Positions 26,646 through 38,400 of a stretch of DNA of 64,000 nt are shown piece after piece. The position numbers were made by a program, and so were the translations under genes. The stretch is taken from positions 40,423,291 through 40,487,290 of the forward strand of contig JANCRA010000003.1 of assembly GCA_024362935.1 (NCBI GenBank), given 5' to 3'. The notes beneath the pieces were generated by a model that was not told the origin of the DNA, made no database searches, and saw only the letters and a list, made by a program, of their open reading frames with translations. Every line of letters starts with the position of its first letter. The first letter of the stretch is position 1. The stretch is from Setophaga petechia (lineage: Eukaryota > Chordata > Aves > Passeriformes > Parulidae).

Positions 26646-29600
26646 AGACATCTTGAGTTTGCTGAACTGGAGCTTCTGCATTATGTTTTGGTAACTGAAT
26701 TTAGGTGTGTTTTGCAGAAAGGATATGACATGTGTTCTGCTGTAAAATACAAGTGCCTCTTCATTTTGTGGAAATGTACCCTTAGGAACATGAGTTTTCT
26801 TACAGATTTTGACAGTGACATATAAAAAGAGCTGAATTGTGGTGATGTGAAGAAGTAAATACAAATACATGCTTTCTAGTGCAGGTGATACTTTTTATTT
26901 CAAAAGAAAATTTTTATTTCAAGCATTAGCACTATTGTACTCACTAATATGCCTATTAGGACTGTAAATCCTAGGCTATTGTTTTAAATTGTTTATTTCT
27001 GTGTTTCTTCAAATATGTATTTAAATGTGTGCCTGCTGCTGGCAGTCCTTAAGTCATTTTGACTGTTCACTGTTATGAATACTCAGAATAGCAAATCAAA
27101 AAGCCAAAGCTTGTGCTCCTGCCCAGAATAATTTATTTATTTTTATTTTTTAATATCAGAAGCTCCTTTATTTTTGCTTGAATGGTTACAGAGATGGCAA
27201 GGATAAGAGATCCACTGCTGCTTACTTTTACTATGTGGGATGATACAACTCTGGTGATTCCATACAGTACTAAGAAAAGAAACAATAGCTGTTAATCTTA
27301 TATGTAAGGAGATATATGGCCACTTGCATTTTCTTTGTACAAGTTCATTACATTTTAATCTCAATATATAATTATCACATAGTAGTTTTCTGTATTATTC
27401 CCTTTCAAATACTCTTTTAATTTGTTGGAGGCTTTTTTATATTTCAGTTGTTAAATTTTAAGCTCTCTCCAACACACCTTTGGATTTTGGAAGGGGAGCC
27501 TAAGGTAGCTGTGAGCAAGTTGAGGACTTCTGAGTATGAAGAGATGGATGCAGACCCAGCAGTGCAGCAGCAGAGATCACTTCTCTGGCTGGCCCTGGGG
27601 TCTTGGTGTGCTCGCTCACATCTGCTGACTGAGTTGTTGGTGGAAGAGCTCCTCACCCCATTTCAAACCCTGTTCTGTTGGCTGAAGGCACCTCCCAGCC
27701 AGCAGATGTGTGGGTCAGCAACCTCAAAGGCGTGTGCTCAGGGGGGGAATCCCTTCTGCTACAGCAGAACGTGCAGAGTCCAGCTTGATCTGAAGCCTTT
27801 GAAACACTGCATTTCTCCTCATGTCCAATCACACCCATGAAAGCATTTAATATGCTTACTATTTTAGTCCATAAATATCTCAAAGCAGTGAAAACTGTGG
27901 TTGAGTACTCAGTTGAAATGGGCTCTCTGTGACCTGATTCTTCAATGTGCTGAGCGCTCGCTCGGGTGCCTGTGAGGTCAGTGAGCGCTTCTGGGCCTTC
28001 ATTGCTGTGGAAGTGGAGCTGAAATATGGTTATGTGAACTTTGCTTCCTGCTCATGTGTGTGCAAAACCTTAGTCCAGTTTTTAAGAATGCAAGACAAGA
28101 AGAGAATCCATTTTGAGTCTCCAAGGAAAAAATCCATAAAGATGTTAAAAGGTAGACGCTAGTTAGTGAACGTTATTGAATCCTTGAGTTTTTCTAAGTC
28201 ATTATATTGTTTTCTCTGCTTCTGCTTTCACAATAACTTTATCCTTTCATTGGAACTGAGCAGTTGAAAGATTTTCATGCCTGATTACTTTATACTTGAC
28301 AGAAAGATCCTGACTGCCGCATGTGTGTTTGAAATGGTGTTTCTTTGAACGTCAGCTGATCTCTCAGGTTAGAGCAAGTAACCTGATTTAAAGAAAACTA
28401 GCACATAAATTGCATCTGTGCTGCTAGGACCTGCTGACACCACAAAGATAGGTCTTGACAAAAGTTTTATTTGGGCTACAACTCTTCTTGTATGGCATGT
28501 CAGATGGGTTTTTTATTTCTGCTCTTTCATTCTTTATTACTGAGGACATTAGTAGGGAAGCAGGCTTTCTGCTTCTTCAGGAGTTTGCAGACTGGTACTG
28601 CTTGTCTTTTAGCTGCAGCAATAATCCTGTGTAGGTTTCAAATGGGCAGAATTTCCTGGGAAAACAAGGAATCCCCTTAAAAAATTTTAGTACTGGACAA
28701 AAGAAATCATTAGAAAAGAACAGGATGACAAAAGCCCAGAAAGCACAAATGACGAGAGAGCTCTGTGGTGCGCAGGGTTTTGGGGGCTGATACCAGATAA
28801 TTTTTAAGAGATTTTATTTGTTTAGTCTGACTTGGCACCAACTATTCTGCATGTATGTACACTCTTAGCACTGTTTGAACACACAAATGCTCCAGTATGG
28901 GTGAAGGAAATGCCTTTAGCCTGAGTCATTCATGTAGGAATAGCAGTGAGTCTGAATCCACAGGCAGAGGTGATGGCAGCAGTTATGCAGATGAGAGCAC
29001 GTAAAAAGGAATGAGGTTTCTGCAAAGTTACTTGTGCACAGGCTTAAATAAAGAGCATTGCAAATCATATCTTGAATATTTTCTCTGTGTCTATGATTAT
29101 GTTATTTCCATAGCAACTAATTATGCCATAAACCAAAGATCATGACTTCAGGTGACATGTGAGCAGAAGGAGATGAGCTATTAAGTATTGAAGGGGTTTT
29201 TTTAATGCAAATTTCCATATTTATAAAGAAAAAAAGAGAAAGAAAATGAAAGAAACCAAACAAACAGCAAACCAACCAACCCTGAAGTCTGCTATATAAG
29301 TGAAATTGCTTGTGCCTGGAATGTGTTTTCAAAGTTTTGTTGGAGACATCAGTAAATATTTCAAATAGTTGTAGGTACAACTGTGAATATCAAGAGATTT
29401 TTGTATTAGCTGAGGAAATCTCTAGAATATCTGACTGTATTCTCCTGCCCATGCAATCCAGGGCTCAACCCTTTCCAGCAACTATAACCTTTTACAGAGA
29501 CTGAAATTGCTAATGGACGAGCAGGGACCCTGGAAATAAAAGGGAAAGTCTGGGTTCTTAGGTGTGTGATAAGTTTGAGGTTGCAGTGAAGCATACTGTC

Positions 29601-29924
29601 TTCTGCTTCACTTATTAAAAAACATCCCTATTTCTTTTCAAAACAAAAGATTCTAGAGATTTCCTCGGCTTACAGCCCCATGGTCCTACTCTTTGAGCTG
29701 AAGGACTTGCAGCCCAGAGTAGAACTGATACTGCTTGATTTGCTGGTTTCTTAGGGGACTGCTTTAACATGTCTGGTGTTTGGTTTGGGAGCTGGCTTTA
29801 TGACTCCCCTCCTGACCCACTTGCACCTTGCTTAAAGTCTTTGGCAACATGTGCACACTCATTGCACCATGTGAATTTTTAGGAGAGAGATGGATTGAGG
29901 GAGGAAACCTGTTGATTGCTGCTT

Positions 29925-30715
29925 GAATTGACCTTGAATGTTTCCAGGGATGGGGCATCTACAACCTCTTTGGGCAACTTCCTCCAGTATTTCATCATCT
30001 CACTGTAAAACAGTTTTCCTTATATATGTAGTCTGAATCTGTTCTCTTTTAGTTTAAAAACATTATCCCTTATCCCATGGCTACAGGTCCTATTAAAAAG
30101 CCTGTCCCCATCTTTCTTTAAACCCCATTTAAGGTACTGAAAGGCTGCAGTGAGGTCTCCCTGGAGCCTCTTCTTCTCCAGACTGAACAACCTGAACTCT
30201 TTCAGTCTTTCCCATTAGGGAAGGTGTTCCAGCCCCCTGAGTGCTTTTGTGGCCCTCCTGCAGACCCACTCCCAACAGGTCCATGTCTTGCTTGAGCTGA
30301 GGACTCCAGAGCTGGATCTACTATTCCACATGGGCTCTCATCAGAGCAGAGGGGCAGAATCACCCCCCTCAACCTGCTGGCCATGCTGGCCAGTATCTCC
30401 AAGTCCCTCTGGGCTGGGGTGCTCTCAATCCCTTCATCCCCCAGCCTGGGCTGATGTTGAAGGTTGCCCCAACCCAGGTGCAGCACCTTGCACTTGGCCT
30501 TGTTGAACCTCATGAGGTTTCCATGGACCCACTTTCATGAGCTTGTCCAGATCCCTGTGGAGGGCATCCCATCCCTCAGGTTTGGTGACTGCACCGCTCA
30601 GCTTGCTGGCATCTGCAAACATGGTGAGGGTGTGCTGGATCCCACTCTGTCCCTTGGAGACACTAAACAGTCCTAAACAGTCCTGGGCACGGTTGAGCAG
30701 AGACTGAAAACCTGT
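29925..30715 (-). mobile_element. CR1 LINE fragment with ORF2 remnants, minus orientation
   Basis: The plus strand carries the reversed CR1 3' half, from CTTGAATGTTTCCAGGGATG at about 29,934 to the AAACAGTCCTGGGCACG region near 30,690. On the minus strand, parts of the CR1 reverse-transcriptase C-terminal region are readable. FADASKLSGAVTKPEGWDAL and RDLDKLMKVG lie in the frame at 30,622-30,434. MRFNKAKCKVLHLGWGNLQH and LGDEGIESTPAQRDLEILA lie in the frame at 30,513-30,202. These belong together in CR1 but are now in different frames, so the copy is frameshifted as well as 5'-truncated. A 10-bp tandem duplication (TAAACAGTCC twice, 30,664-30,683) lies inside it. The typical terminal CACAGAATCA tail is not visible on the left, so the 3' end is lost or diverged. 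Confidence 0.88.
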
Positions 30716-33700
30716 GGCAGTGTGAGGCTGACAGGTTTAAAATCATATCCTCACTCTCTTTGCTTTGCTCTTTTAGTCATTTATACTCATGCAAAATGAA
30801 TATACAAAAGCAAACAAATCAAAGACTCCATCACAAGGCTTTTTTTCCTCCTAGCTGAAACAGCCAGCTTGGCCCTGAACTTTGGTTCACCCTCCAGTCA
30901 GAAGAGATGTTTCTCTCAGACTTTTGGAAGAGGTACAATTTTTATAAAACCTGCATCACTGAATCAAACATAACCAAACAGTAGCTGCAAAGAGTGCACT
31001 GGGTGAGCAAACAAGGGATTTCTCTCCACGCATATTGCTGAAGAAAAAGACAGGCAGGGCCAGACAGGTTTGATTAACACTTTTCTGTGGTGATCTCTCT
31101 ATGTACATGAAATTAAAAAGTTGAGCATTTGGAGTGTATTCACCGTTGATCACTCTTAGCTGATTTCAGTGCTGTGGTGTGAAGCAAAGCTAGTAACTCA
31201 GAAGAAGATGCCACTCTTGTAGTAATGTTTGCTCTTATTCAGGTTGTTCACTGAAGCTACTGGGAGTGATGTCACCTATCACGTGCATGTCTTTGCACAC
31301 TCCTCCGTTGCAGAATGGGAGCAGTTGTCACATCCATAGCCTGTTTTATATAGTGTATTTCACTAATATCTTCTAGCAGTGTTCTTAAAAATTTTATTTT
31401 GTGGGTCACTTAACAAAGTCCACTGAGGTTAATTCAAAGTGGGTTGTTTCATTAGGATGATGGAGCAGGTATGCAGAATTTTGAAGACAGTGACAAGAGG
31501 CATTAGTAGGGGGGAAACCAGTGCAACCTTAAAGGACTAATGAGACTGAATTAATGAGGAGGTGAATTAGTGCTGCATTTTGTGTGAGCTGAAGCACTGA
31601 TGTCTTGTGGTCATGAGTGTTAAGTCATGGTGGAAGAAGAGAAAGCAGTATTCAAAATAATAAGGGAGGTGGTGTGGGGTCTGTGGAGGCCGCAGCTCAG
31701 GGTGAGGTGCAAAGTATGGGCTGTGTGTCTTCAGGTGAAAGCCAAAGCTGAGGCTGCTCAGAGAAAGGGTGTGAGGGATAACACAGTTAAGAGATCTGCC
31801 CCCTGATGCCCAAGCCTTTTACAGTTTATTGCCTGGAGTTCACCTGGTGTCATTAGAGTGAGACTGCTGCCTCTTCTCTTTCAGGGCCAGGGCTTTGGCT
31901 GGAGTCAGTGAAGGGTTACCAGCACTCCACTCAAAGTGGCAGGGACAGAGTTGTTATAACCTAAATGGTAGCGTGCCACCAGAATCAATACAAATTGAAC
32001 CTCTGCTGGCGAGACTGCACAGTGCTTGCTTTCTTGTGTGGAGGAATCAATATGAATTGGCCACAGGATGGGAATATAGAGATGCAGCTGGGGAGTGAAA
32101 AAATAGATGTTAAACAGAGGTGAACAGAGGTCACTAGGTGCACACCGTGATTTTAGGCTCAGTCATAAACAAAAAGTTTTGTGAAAGCTCTAATTTGCCT
32201 GTCCTTTGGGTCACCCTTTAGACACAATGCCCCAGTGATGCAATGCTTCCAAGGTTTATTCTTTTTGGTTCACACATCAGTTTATTGTTACACAGCTAAA
32301 ATGTCAGCATGGGTCCCAGCATGCCCCCTCCATTCGCTTCACACCAGAGATGGGCAAGAGTAGAGTTCACCAGCCCTTCTCCCTTCCTTGATTTCCCCCA
32401 GTCCCCATGCAGGACGTCGCTCCCTCATGGGAGCATGTCATCCAAGCTGCAGTTAGCCTGTTGGTGCAACATTGCTTTCTCAAGGGTTTCCCATTTAAGC
32501 TAGAGATTCTGACTGGGGTTCCTGGTGTGGAAGATTAGTAAAAGAATGATTGTAATGCCTGTTTACTAAATGGCTCTGTTTCTAATTAACTGTTGTTATT
32601 GTAATGAGAAAGAACAGCAACTACTTGAGAACTACATTTTACACTTAAGTGCCTTAAAAAAGTTGTCATTTCCATGAGTTGTGCTACAGGACGATGGTGA
32701 AAAGAGGCTGAAGGAAAAGTACCCTTTAATGTAAGGGTTATCCAGGACCTCAGCCTTCCTAAAACATTTTCTGCATCTGTCTGAAATATATACACTGTGT
32801 GTTGATGTTTATTACTTTTTATTTAAAACAAACATTTAGAAATTCTTCCTTCTACCTTAGATCCTGGCTTTATGAATAATTCCACTGTATTAAGGACTTA
32901 ATTCTCTTAAGAATTGATGATTTCTCGCCTTCAGGAAAGGGGAAAGCAAGTGATTTCTAACCCTATTCTTATCCAGATAGCAATGAGCTGCCTTTGGGCT
33001 TCAGTTGTCTAGTTTACAGTAAATATGCCAAATTCTCCTCTGTTAAATGCAGTACCATGGGCACCCTTGTTAAATCACAGTTATCTGACTTGTCACTGCT
33101 TCAGAATAATTTGTGTGCTGAACTATACCCAGTTTTTCTTTCATCATTTAATATGGTGCTCTGTGCACAGGCATTTTTACATAGTGACAGAAAACAAAAA
33201 ATATTTGAATCATTTTTGGGTGTCTGTTACTAAACTGGTCTAGTTGTAATACAGGTGAGGAGAAAGGGTGGAGGTAGAACTGTTTGGTAGCACAGGAAAA
33301 ATTAACAGTATATTGGGCACTCTGAGAACAGATCTGCTTCCATTGGACCATCTTTATTCACTAGGGAAGGAAGATTCCTTTAAGGGGGGCAGAGTTCCTA
33401 TTGTGCAGGAAAGGGAGGGGAGTAGAAAACTAATTTTGGAGGTAGGGAAATCAAAAACTGGAAAGTTGTAACTCATCAAAGTTACTGAGACAGATGGTGC
33501 AGGAGTTATTACCCTTGTGTTTTGTGCTCAGGTTTTCTTTCTAAAGCTTGCACCAGGTATGGTCAGTGTATTTATAGTTTGTGGAGGAAATGAAGATAAA
33601 TAATTAGACTCTAAGTTTGCAGTTTGTAAATTAACAGAATTAGAGGGCGGTTTGCAGGGGCAAACTGCTTAGGCTATGTGCAAAACCAGCTCATTTTACT

Positions 33701-34089
33701 TCTACTAATTTGTTCTTTAATTAATTGGTGCCCATGTCTCTTGATTTATGCTGAGACTGGCAAGATGCTTCAGGAAGGAAATCTGTTTTCATCTTGATTA
33801 ATTCTCTGCTGGGCAGGCGTTTTAAAAAAATGTTAGCCAGCCATCTTTTGATGTAGTTTCAGTAGGTTGCAGTCAAGATCAAAGGGCAGACAGAGAGGGA
33901 GGCAGATAGGGCGGTGGCATATACAGAGACGAGTGAATTACTTGCACAGGGAGTTTGGGGCAAAGATGGTAAATGAGTCTTGCTTTCCTGAGTATTAATA
34001 CTGTAATTGCCGCAGTTTCAGTAAGATATTTCTTTCCCGAAAAAGTTGTGTGTGGCACATTTTCAACTCTTTACTGCCTGTGAGAGCTG
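30716..34089. other. Promoter-proximal non-coding stretch
   Basis: No exon or repeat family was recognised. Overlapping short open frames on both strands near 33,000-33,470 have AT-rich third positions and no familiar domain. The stretch leads directly into the CpG island at its right end and may contain distal promoter or enhancer sequence, but nothing specific can be assigned by eye. Confidence 0.5.
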
Positions 34090-34960
34090 TCAGATTTTAG
34101 GGAAGTGCTCCCCAGCGTACGGAGCTTGATGCCGATCAGTGCGTTCTGACAGGGGACAAATGACCTGGCCGTACGTGGTGCTGAGTGATGATTCCGTGGG
34201 ACGGAGCGAATTAGGAGCATCCCGGTGATGGATCTGCAGCGGAACAAACGAACCTTCCGGCAAGGGGAGCACGGTGTGTCCTGACCCGCTCCCCGCGGAG
34301 CATCCCCAGCGCTTTTGCGTACGAATCCTTCACTGCACGCACTTATTCCCGTTCCTTTCGGCAGCGCCGCCTGTGCATCCGGGCAGCCCCGCAAAGCCAC
34401 CTGCGCCCAGGTCGGGGCTCCGCGCGGTTTCGCCGCGCTCGGAGTTTGGGGGCGGGGGGGAGCCGCGGCCCCGGGCGGGGCTGTGAGGGCGGGCCGTGGG
34501 CCGGGGCCGGGGCGGGCGGGCGGGCAGCGCCATTGGCGCGGCGCTCGGAGGAGGGGCGGCCGCGCCGGGAATGGAGCGCCGGGGCCGGCGTTCCACAGGC
34601 GGCCGCCGCGGGATGCGGGGATGCGCCGAGTGAGCCCGGCGGCGCGGGGCGCAGCGATGCGGCCGGCGGGAAAGCGGCACGGCAGCTGCTCGCCTTTCGG
34701 ATAATCCCTGCCCCTGCCTGCCGCGGGTCTCGGGCAGCGGCAGTCTGTGTGTGGCATGCGGAGCCGGGGTTTTGTATGGCATTTGCGAGCCGAGCGAGGT
34801 CACGGTTCCTTTTTTTAAAATTCTTTGCCCTGGGTACAGTATATCTCTGTCTGATTTTTCCTTCCCTGGTAGCGGGGTGGCCGGGAGGGACGATCGTGAC
34901 AGTGACGGGAATGTTTACTTGTGCAGAAGTCTTTCTCATGTGGAAGCACGCTGCTCCCTA
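34090..34960 (+). promoter_or_regulatory. CpG-island promoter of the tetraspanin gene
   Basis: GC content and CpG density rise abruptly here from an AT-rich background and peak at about 34,430-34,680. The core contains runs of GGGCGG-type GC boxes (about 34,495-34,525 and GAGGGGCGGCC near 34,551) and an inverted CCAAT box (ATTGG at 34,532-34,536). I see no TATA box in the core, consistent with a housekeeping or broad-type promoter. The plus-strand coding exon starts about 200 bp beyond the island's right edge, so this is the likely promoter and 5' UTR region. The exact transcription start and any 5' UTR intron cannot be fixed from the sequence. Long open frames on both strands inside the island (for example 34,446-34,961 plus and 34,757-34,071 minus) are expected from stop-poor GC-rich DNA and are not called as genes. 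Confidence 0.85.
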
Positions 34961-35162
34961 ACTTCTGGCTAAGCAGACTTCAGTTCACCAACTTTGCTGC
35001 CGCACAGCACGCGTAACTCCTTGGCAGGATGGCAGACGAAAGAACAGCTGGTGCAAAGCAATAGGGGATTCTTAGCAAGGAGAAGGAGGAGGAAGGAAGG
35101 AAGATCACCAACCTTTCACCGGCGGCTGTCAGAGCAGCAGGAACGGGACAGTTGAAGCCACC

Positions 35163-35495
35163 ATGCGCAGGTCCAGCACTGATGAGTCCACCTATCACAG
35201 GAGCCCTTCCCTGGACAGCAAGGATTACAGTTTCCCAAATGGCGCCTTCCGTCGATACAGCAGCATGTATGGTGGCCAGTTTGGGGCTGCCAGCAACTCT
35301 TTTTTTGGATTTCATACCAACCCTGGCCCGAAGGCCACCAAGGCTAAGTACACGACCCCCAAGGGAAACAAGTACGTTGTCTTTTACCTGGATCTCTCAT
35401 TTATTTTTCTCCTAGAACTGAAGAGGTGCAGCATGGCTCACAACTGCCTGCAGTGTATCAAGTACCTAATGTTTGTTTTCAACCTTCTCTTCTGG
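35163..35495 (+). CDS. TSPAN4: Tetraspanin, first coding exon (TSPAN4-like), partial gene with possible N-terminal extension
   Basis: Tetraspanins are four-pass membrane proteins that organise signalling and adhesion partners in membrane microdomains. The 111 codons seen here end exactly at a phase-0 donor (GTGAGT at 35,496). The last 21 residues, MAHNCLQCIKYLMFVFNLLF plus W, form the short cytoplasmic N-terminus with two likely palmitoylated cysteines and the start of the first transmembrane helix. TSPAN4 and TSPAN9 have a similar N-terminus of about 20 residues, and TSPAN4 fits best (the CLQ and KYLMF..NLLFW pattern). TSPAN18 is a less likely alternative. The usual start would be the ATG at 35,433. 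An upstream ATG at 35,163 has a perfect GCCACCATG context and adds 90 in-frame residues: Ser/Tyr/Gly-rich to about residue 52, then Lys-rich, then a hydrophobic stretch YVVFYLDLSFIFLL. That stretch overlaps an acceptor-like polypyrimidine tract, so the extension may belong to an alternative isoform. Downstream exons (EC1, the remaining helices, the large loop with CCG) were not recognised in this window. The family call is firm. The paralogue symbol is tentative. Confidence 0.8.
35372..35415 (+). other. 44-nt GT-AG intron-like segment / splice acceptor inside the exon
   Basis: GTACGT at 35,372 follows AACAA, and a pyrimidine-rich tract ends in CTCCTAG at 35,415, just before AACTGAAGAGGTGCAGC and the ATG at 35,433. 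As an intron it would be 44 nt, near the lower limit seen in vertebrates. Its removal would shift the frame out of the tetraspanin coding sequence. The simpler reading is that the acceptor at 35,415 joins an upstream non-coding exon to the canonical start, while transcripts retaining the segment read the N-terminal extension in frame. Confidence 0.5.
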
Positions 35496-38400
35496 GTGAG
35501 TACACGTTTGGAACCGTGAAACGGTTTTTGTGTCTGTTTACTGAGATGGAAGGTGAACTTGTTGCTGCTTTTAAACTTAGGAGTTGAACAAAGTGGCACC
35601 TAGGCTACTACTTTTGTGGCCTCATTAATTTGTGTAGATAGTCTGCAGAAGGTTTTCTTCATCGTCTCATTTCCCGGCCTCCAGCTGCATTTCAAAACTG
35701 TGGTAGAAGACAAAAGAGTTGTGTTTATAGAGGTCAGTTGCATGAATGCCTTCATCACTTCGTTCTGCTGAGAGCTGTATACTTTTTCGTGGTCTGATCT
35801 TCCATTCTTATGTGTTTGCCTCAAAAGTTACGCATAGTCCTAGAGAAATCACTGAGGCTGTTCATGGTTGTGAGGTTCAGCACGTGCTTGCATCTGTTGC
35901 TTTATTGCAGATGGCATGATGCACATTTGGTACATCAGCACATTAAAGCCTGTGTCAGGAATCTCTAGGTAATCATTCTCTGTTGCTGTCAGTGGTGGGT
36001 CCTGGCATTGCCATTCCCTGTTGAAGACGTGGGTGGAGAGAGACCAGAACGCTCCTCTCTGCTTCTGGGGCTGCTGCTCTGTGCCAGGAGCTTATCAAAT
36101 CACTATGAGGCATGGGTGTGTCATCATCTTTTTAATAAATCAGGCGGCTGGGCACTTCACTCCCTTGTAATGGAGTGTAGGCTGTAGCTGAGACTGAAGA
36201 AGCGTGGTGAGGAGGACCCACGTCACAAATGCTGTCAGTCCTGTAAAAAAGGGAGTAGTAGCATGTTTGCTAGGCCAGGACGGGATTTCTAGTTCAGTTT
36301 CTTGTCCATAATCATATGTGGGAAGGTCTGTTACGTGATCCTCAGGAGGTGTCTTTAGAGGGCTTGCTCCTCCCAAGTGGCTTATTAGCATGCTGAGGGA
36401 AATGAGGAGTATTGTGGAGTGACACCCCTCCTGTCCTGGCACTTAAGGAGGGGGTCTGTGTTTGCAGCTGATGTTGCTGTGCCCTGTTACTGATTGTGCT
36501 CTCCTGACTTGTTGGAGGTGCTCGGAGGGCTGTGAGATGGAGAGAGCTGTTCTCTAGTGTGCGCTGCTGTACAGCTGTTCGAAGCCAGGCATGCTGCAGT
36601 GCATCAGAAAACACAAAGTGCAGGCAACTCCTGCTGACCTGAGCCATACCAAGAGTCAGGATGTGACAAACTAGTGCAAGTCCCCTGAATTGGCACAGCA
36701 CTAACCAGAGCTGTGAAACACAAGGAAGCTGCTCTCTTGCATCCTAGGTGAGTTGGTAGAAAGAGTGTTGTTAAGGCTGCATTCTGTCTTTCAAGGCTAA
36801 TTCTGGTTGCTTCTGCTTCCCTAAAAATCATCTAATATTTATTGCAGCTTACTCCATAGCTTTCTGAAAAAGACAAACAATATCTTTCTTGCTTTTTTAA
36901 GTTTTGTGCCTCTACTGACTGTCCCTAGTTGAGATTATAGATAGCACTGACAGTTAGTTGAAGTGTGAGCTAGAGAAAAGAAGTAGGGTGCTGGCATTAA
37001 TAGCTCTTTTCAGGACTACGCACAGCACTGCCTCAAAAGATTCAGGCGTTCTGATTTCTCTTGCAATATTAATCTTCCACTGAAACATATCCATGTGATG
37101 AAAAGAGGTACTGCTGCAAGTAATGTGTGTGTATTTACAAAGGCAAGGGTGCACATAATGAAATATCTTTGGCATGCTTTTCGGTAGGAACACCTCAATA
37201 TTTTGGGAGAGAAAGAGAGGTTTCTGTCTCCCTCCTAAAACCATCAGAGCTGCTCTAAGCTATACTTGGAGGCAGAGAAAAGGCAGGGGTCCCAAAAAGA
37301 GAATGCCTGTGTGGCAACTGGGCTCTAGGTGAACTGAAGCATGTGAGCAGGGCAGTGGGTGGTGTCACATACTGACTGCAGCACGGTCTCTGGTTTGTTT
37401 CCCTTTCACATGCTACCTGCACAGCAGGAGTGATGGATGATCATCATGTCCAAATGAGGTTTGCACAGCATGGAGTTGTAATAGATGCAGCTCTTCACCT
37501 TCTCACAGTGAAGAAAGTAACTGAAAAGAGATGATTTTTAAATGTACTGGCTAGCCTCTCCTTAGTAAAAGAAGAAAAAATTTCCATTTCTAGTGATCAG
37601 AAATCTTAGAATGATTACAGGTTGACGATGCTGTTGTTTTGTTTTTCATGTTGTTTTTAGTTATCTGTTATGTTTTACTTTGTGAAATTAAAGGAAAACA
37701 TCTCTGCAGGAAGATAGGATTTATCTTTGCATACATGCGTAAGGAAGTTTTGCTGGCTCCACCTTTCCTCTCCACCCTTCTCCAGGTAGTTGGTTAGTAA
37801 CAGGCAATAGTTTAGGTAGGAAGAGGAATTTATTTTTCATGTATTGAGAGCAGTCATTGCATTAAATGAATTAAATGCCTATTATAGCCTGTTCCTGCTC
37901 TTGATTCTGTTTTGAGAAAATGCTTTGATTCTGTCAGAAATCATATTTTCATTTTTTTCTTCCTGTTCCTATTCATTAACTCCAGTACATTTTGTGCATC
38001 CCTACAGCCTATTTCCCAATACTTTCAGCTGTCTTTCCCACAATGTGGCAGAAAACAGTCCTCAGCCCTGTGCAACTCCAGTGGGATTTGTGCTGCCTTT
38101 CTGAGGAAAAGATCCTTTCCTTACAAGACTGGTGAATTTATAGGAAGCAAATTCTCTGAGACCTTGATTTTAAATGTTCTTGGCAGGCTTTGTTGGATTA
38201 GGTGCTGTGCTCATGATGTAAAATTTTTAAAAGCTGTCATATAACTGAAAACAGAGCAAATTTCTCCTCCTCTTTCTGATGGTTTAAGGGAGCACAAAGC
38301 TCCTTCACAAGTGTCAGAGGCTGAAGTACCTTGTCAGTGTTGATGCTGAATCAGTCCATTGGTACGGCAGACCAGCAGCTATTATTGTAGAGAAAAGAAT

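Larger units (their letters stand above)
14946..29924. other. Non-coding stretch, no gene recognised
   Basis: No convincing exon, RNA gene or long repeat was recognised. A GC-richer patch at about 16,610-16,760 and a small CpG cluster at 27,950-27,995 stand out slightly but show no coding continuity. Two homopolymer tracts are annotated separately. The segment around 25,700-26,600 is strongly AT-rich. Ancient repeats too decayed to see by eye may be present. Confidence 0.55.

Noticed and set aside
27448..27840. 130-codon plus-strand open frame
   Set aside because: No domain, no exon-like codon bias and overlapping minus-strand frames, so consistent with chance.
34071..34757. 228-codon minus-strand open frame through the CpG island
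   Set aside because: Stop-poor GC-rich DNA gives long frames in several phases on both strands here. The translation is Arg/Pro/Ala-rich low complexity with no domain.
34446..34961. 171-codon plus-strand open frame in the CpG island
   Set aside because: Gly/Arg-rich island artefact. It overlaps the likely promoter core and competes with opposite-strand frames of similar length.
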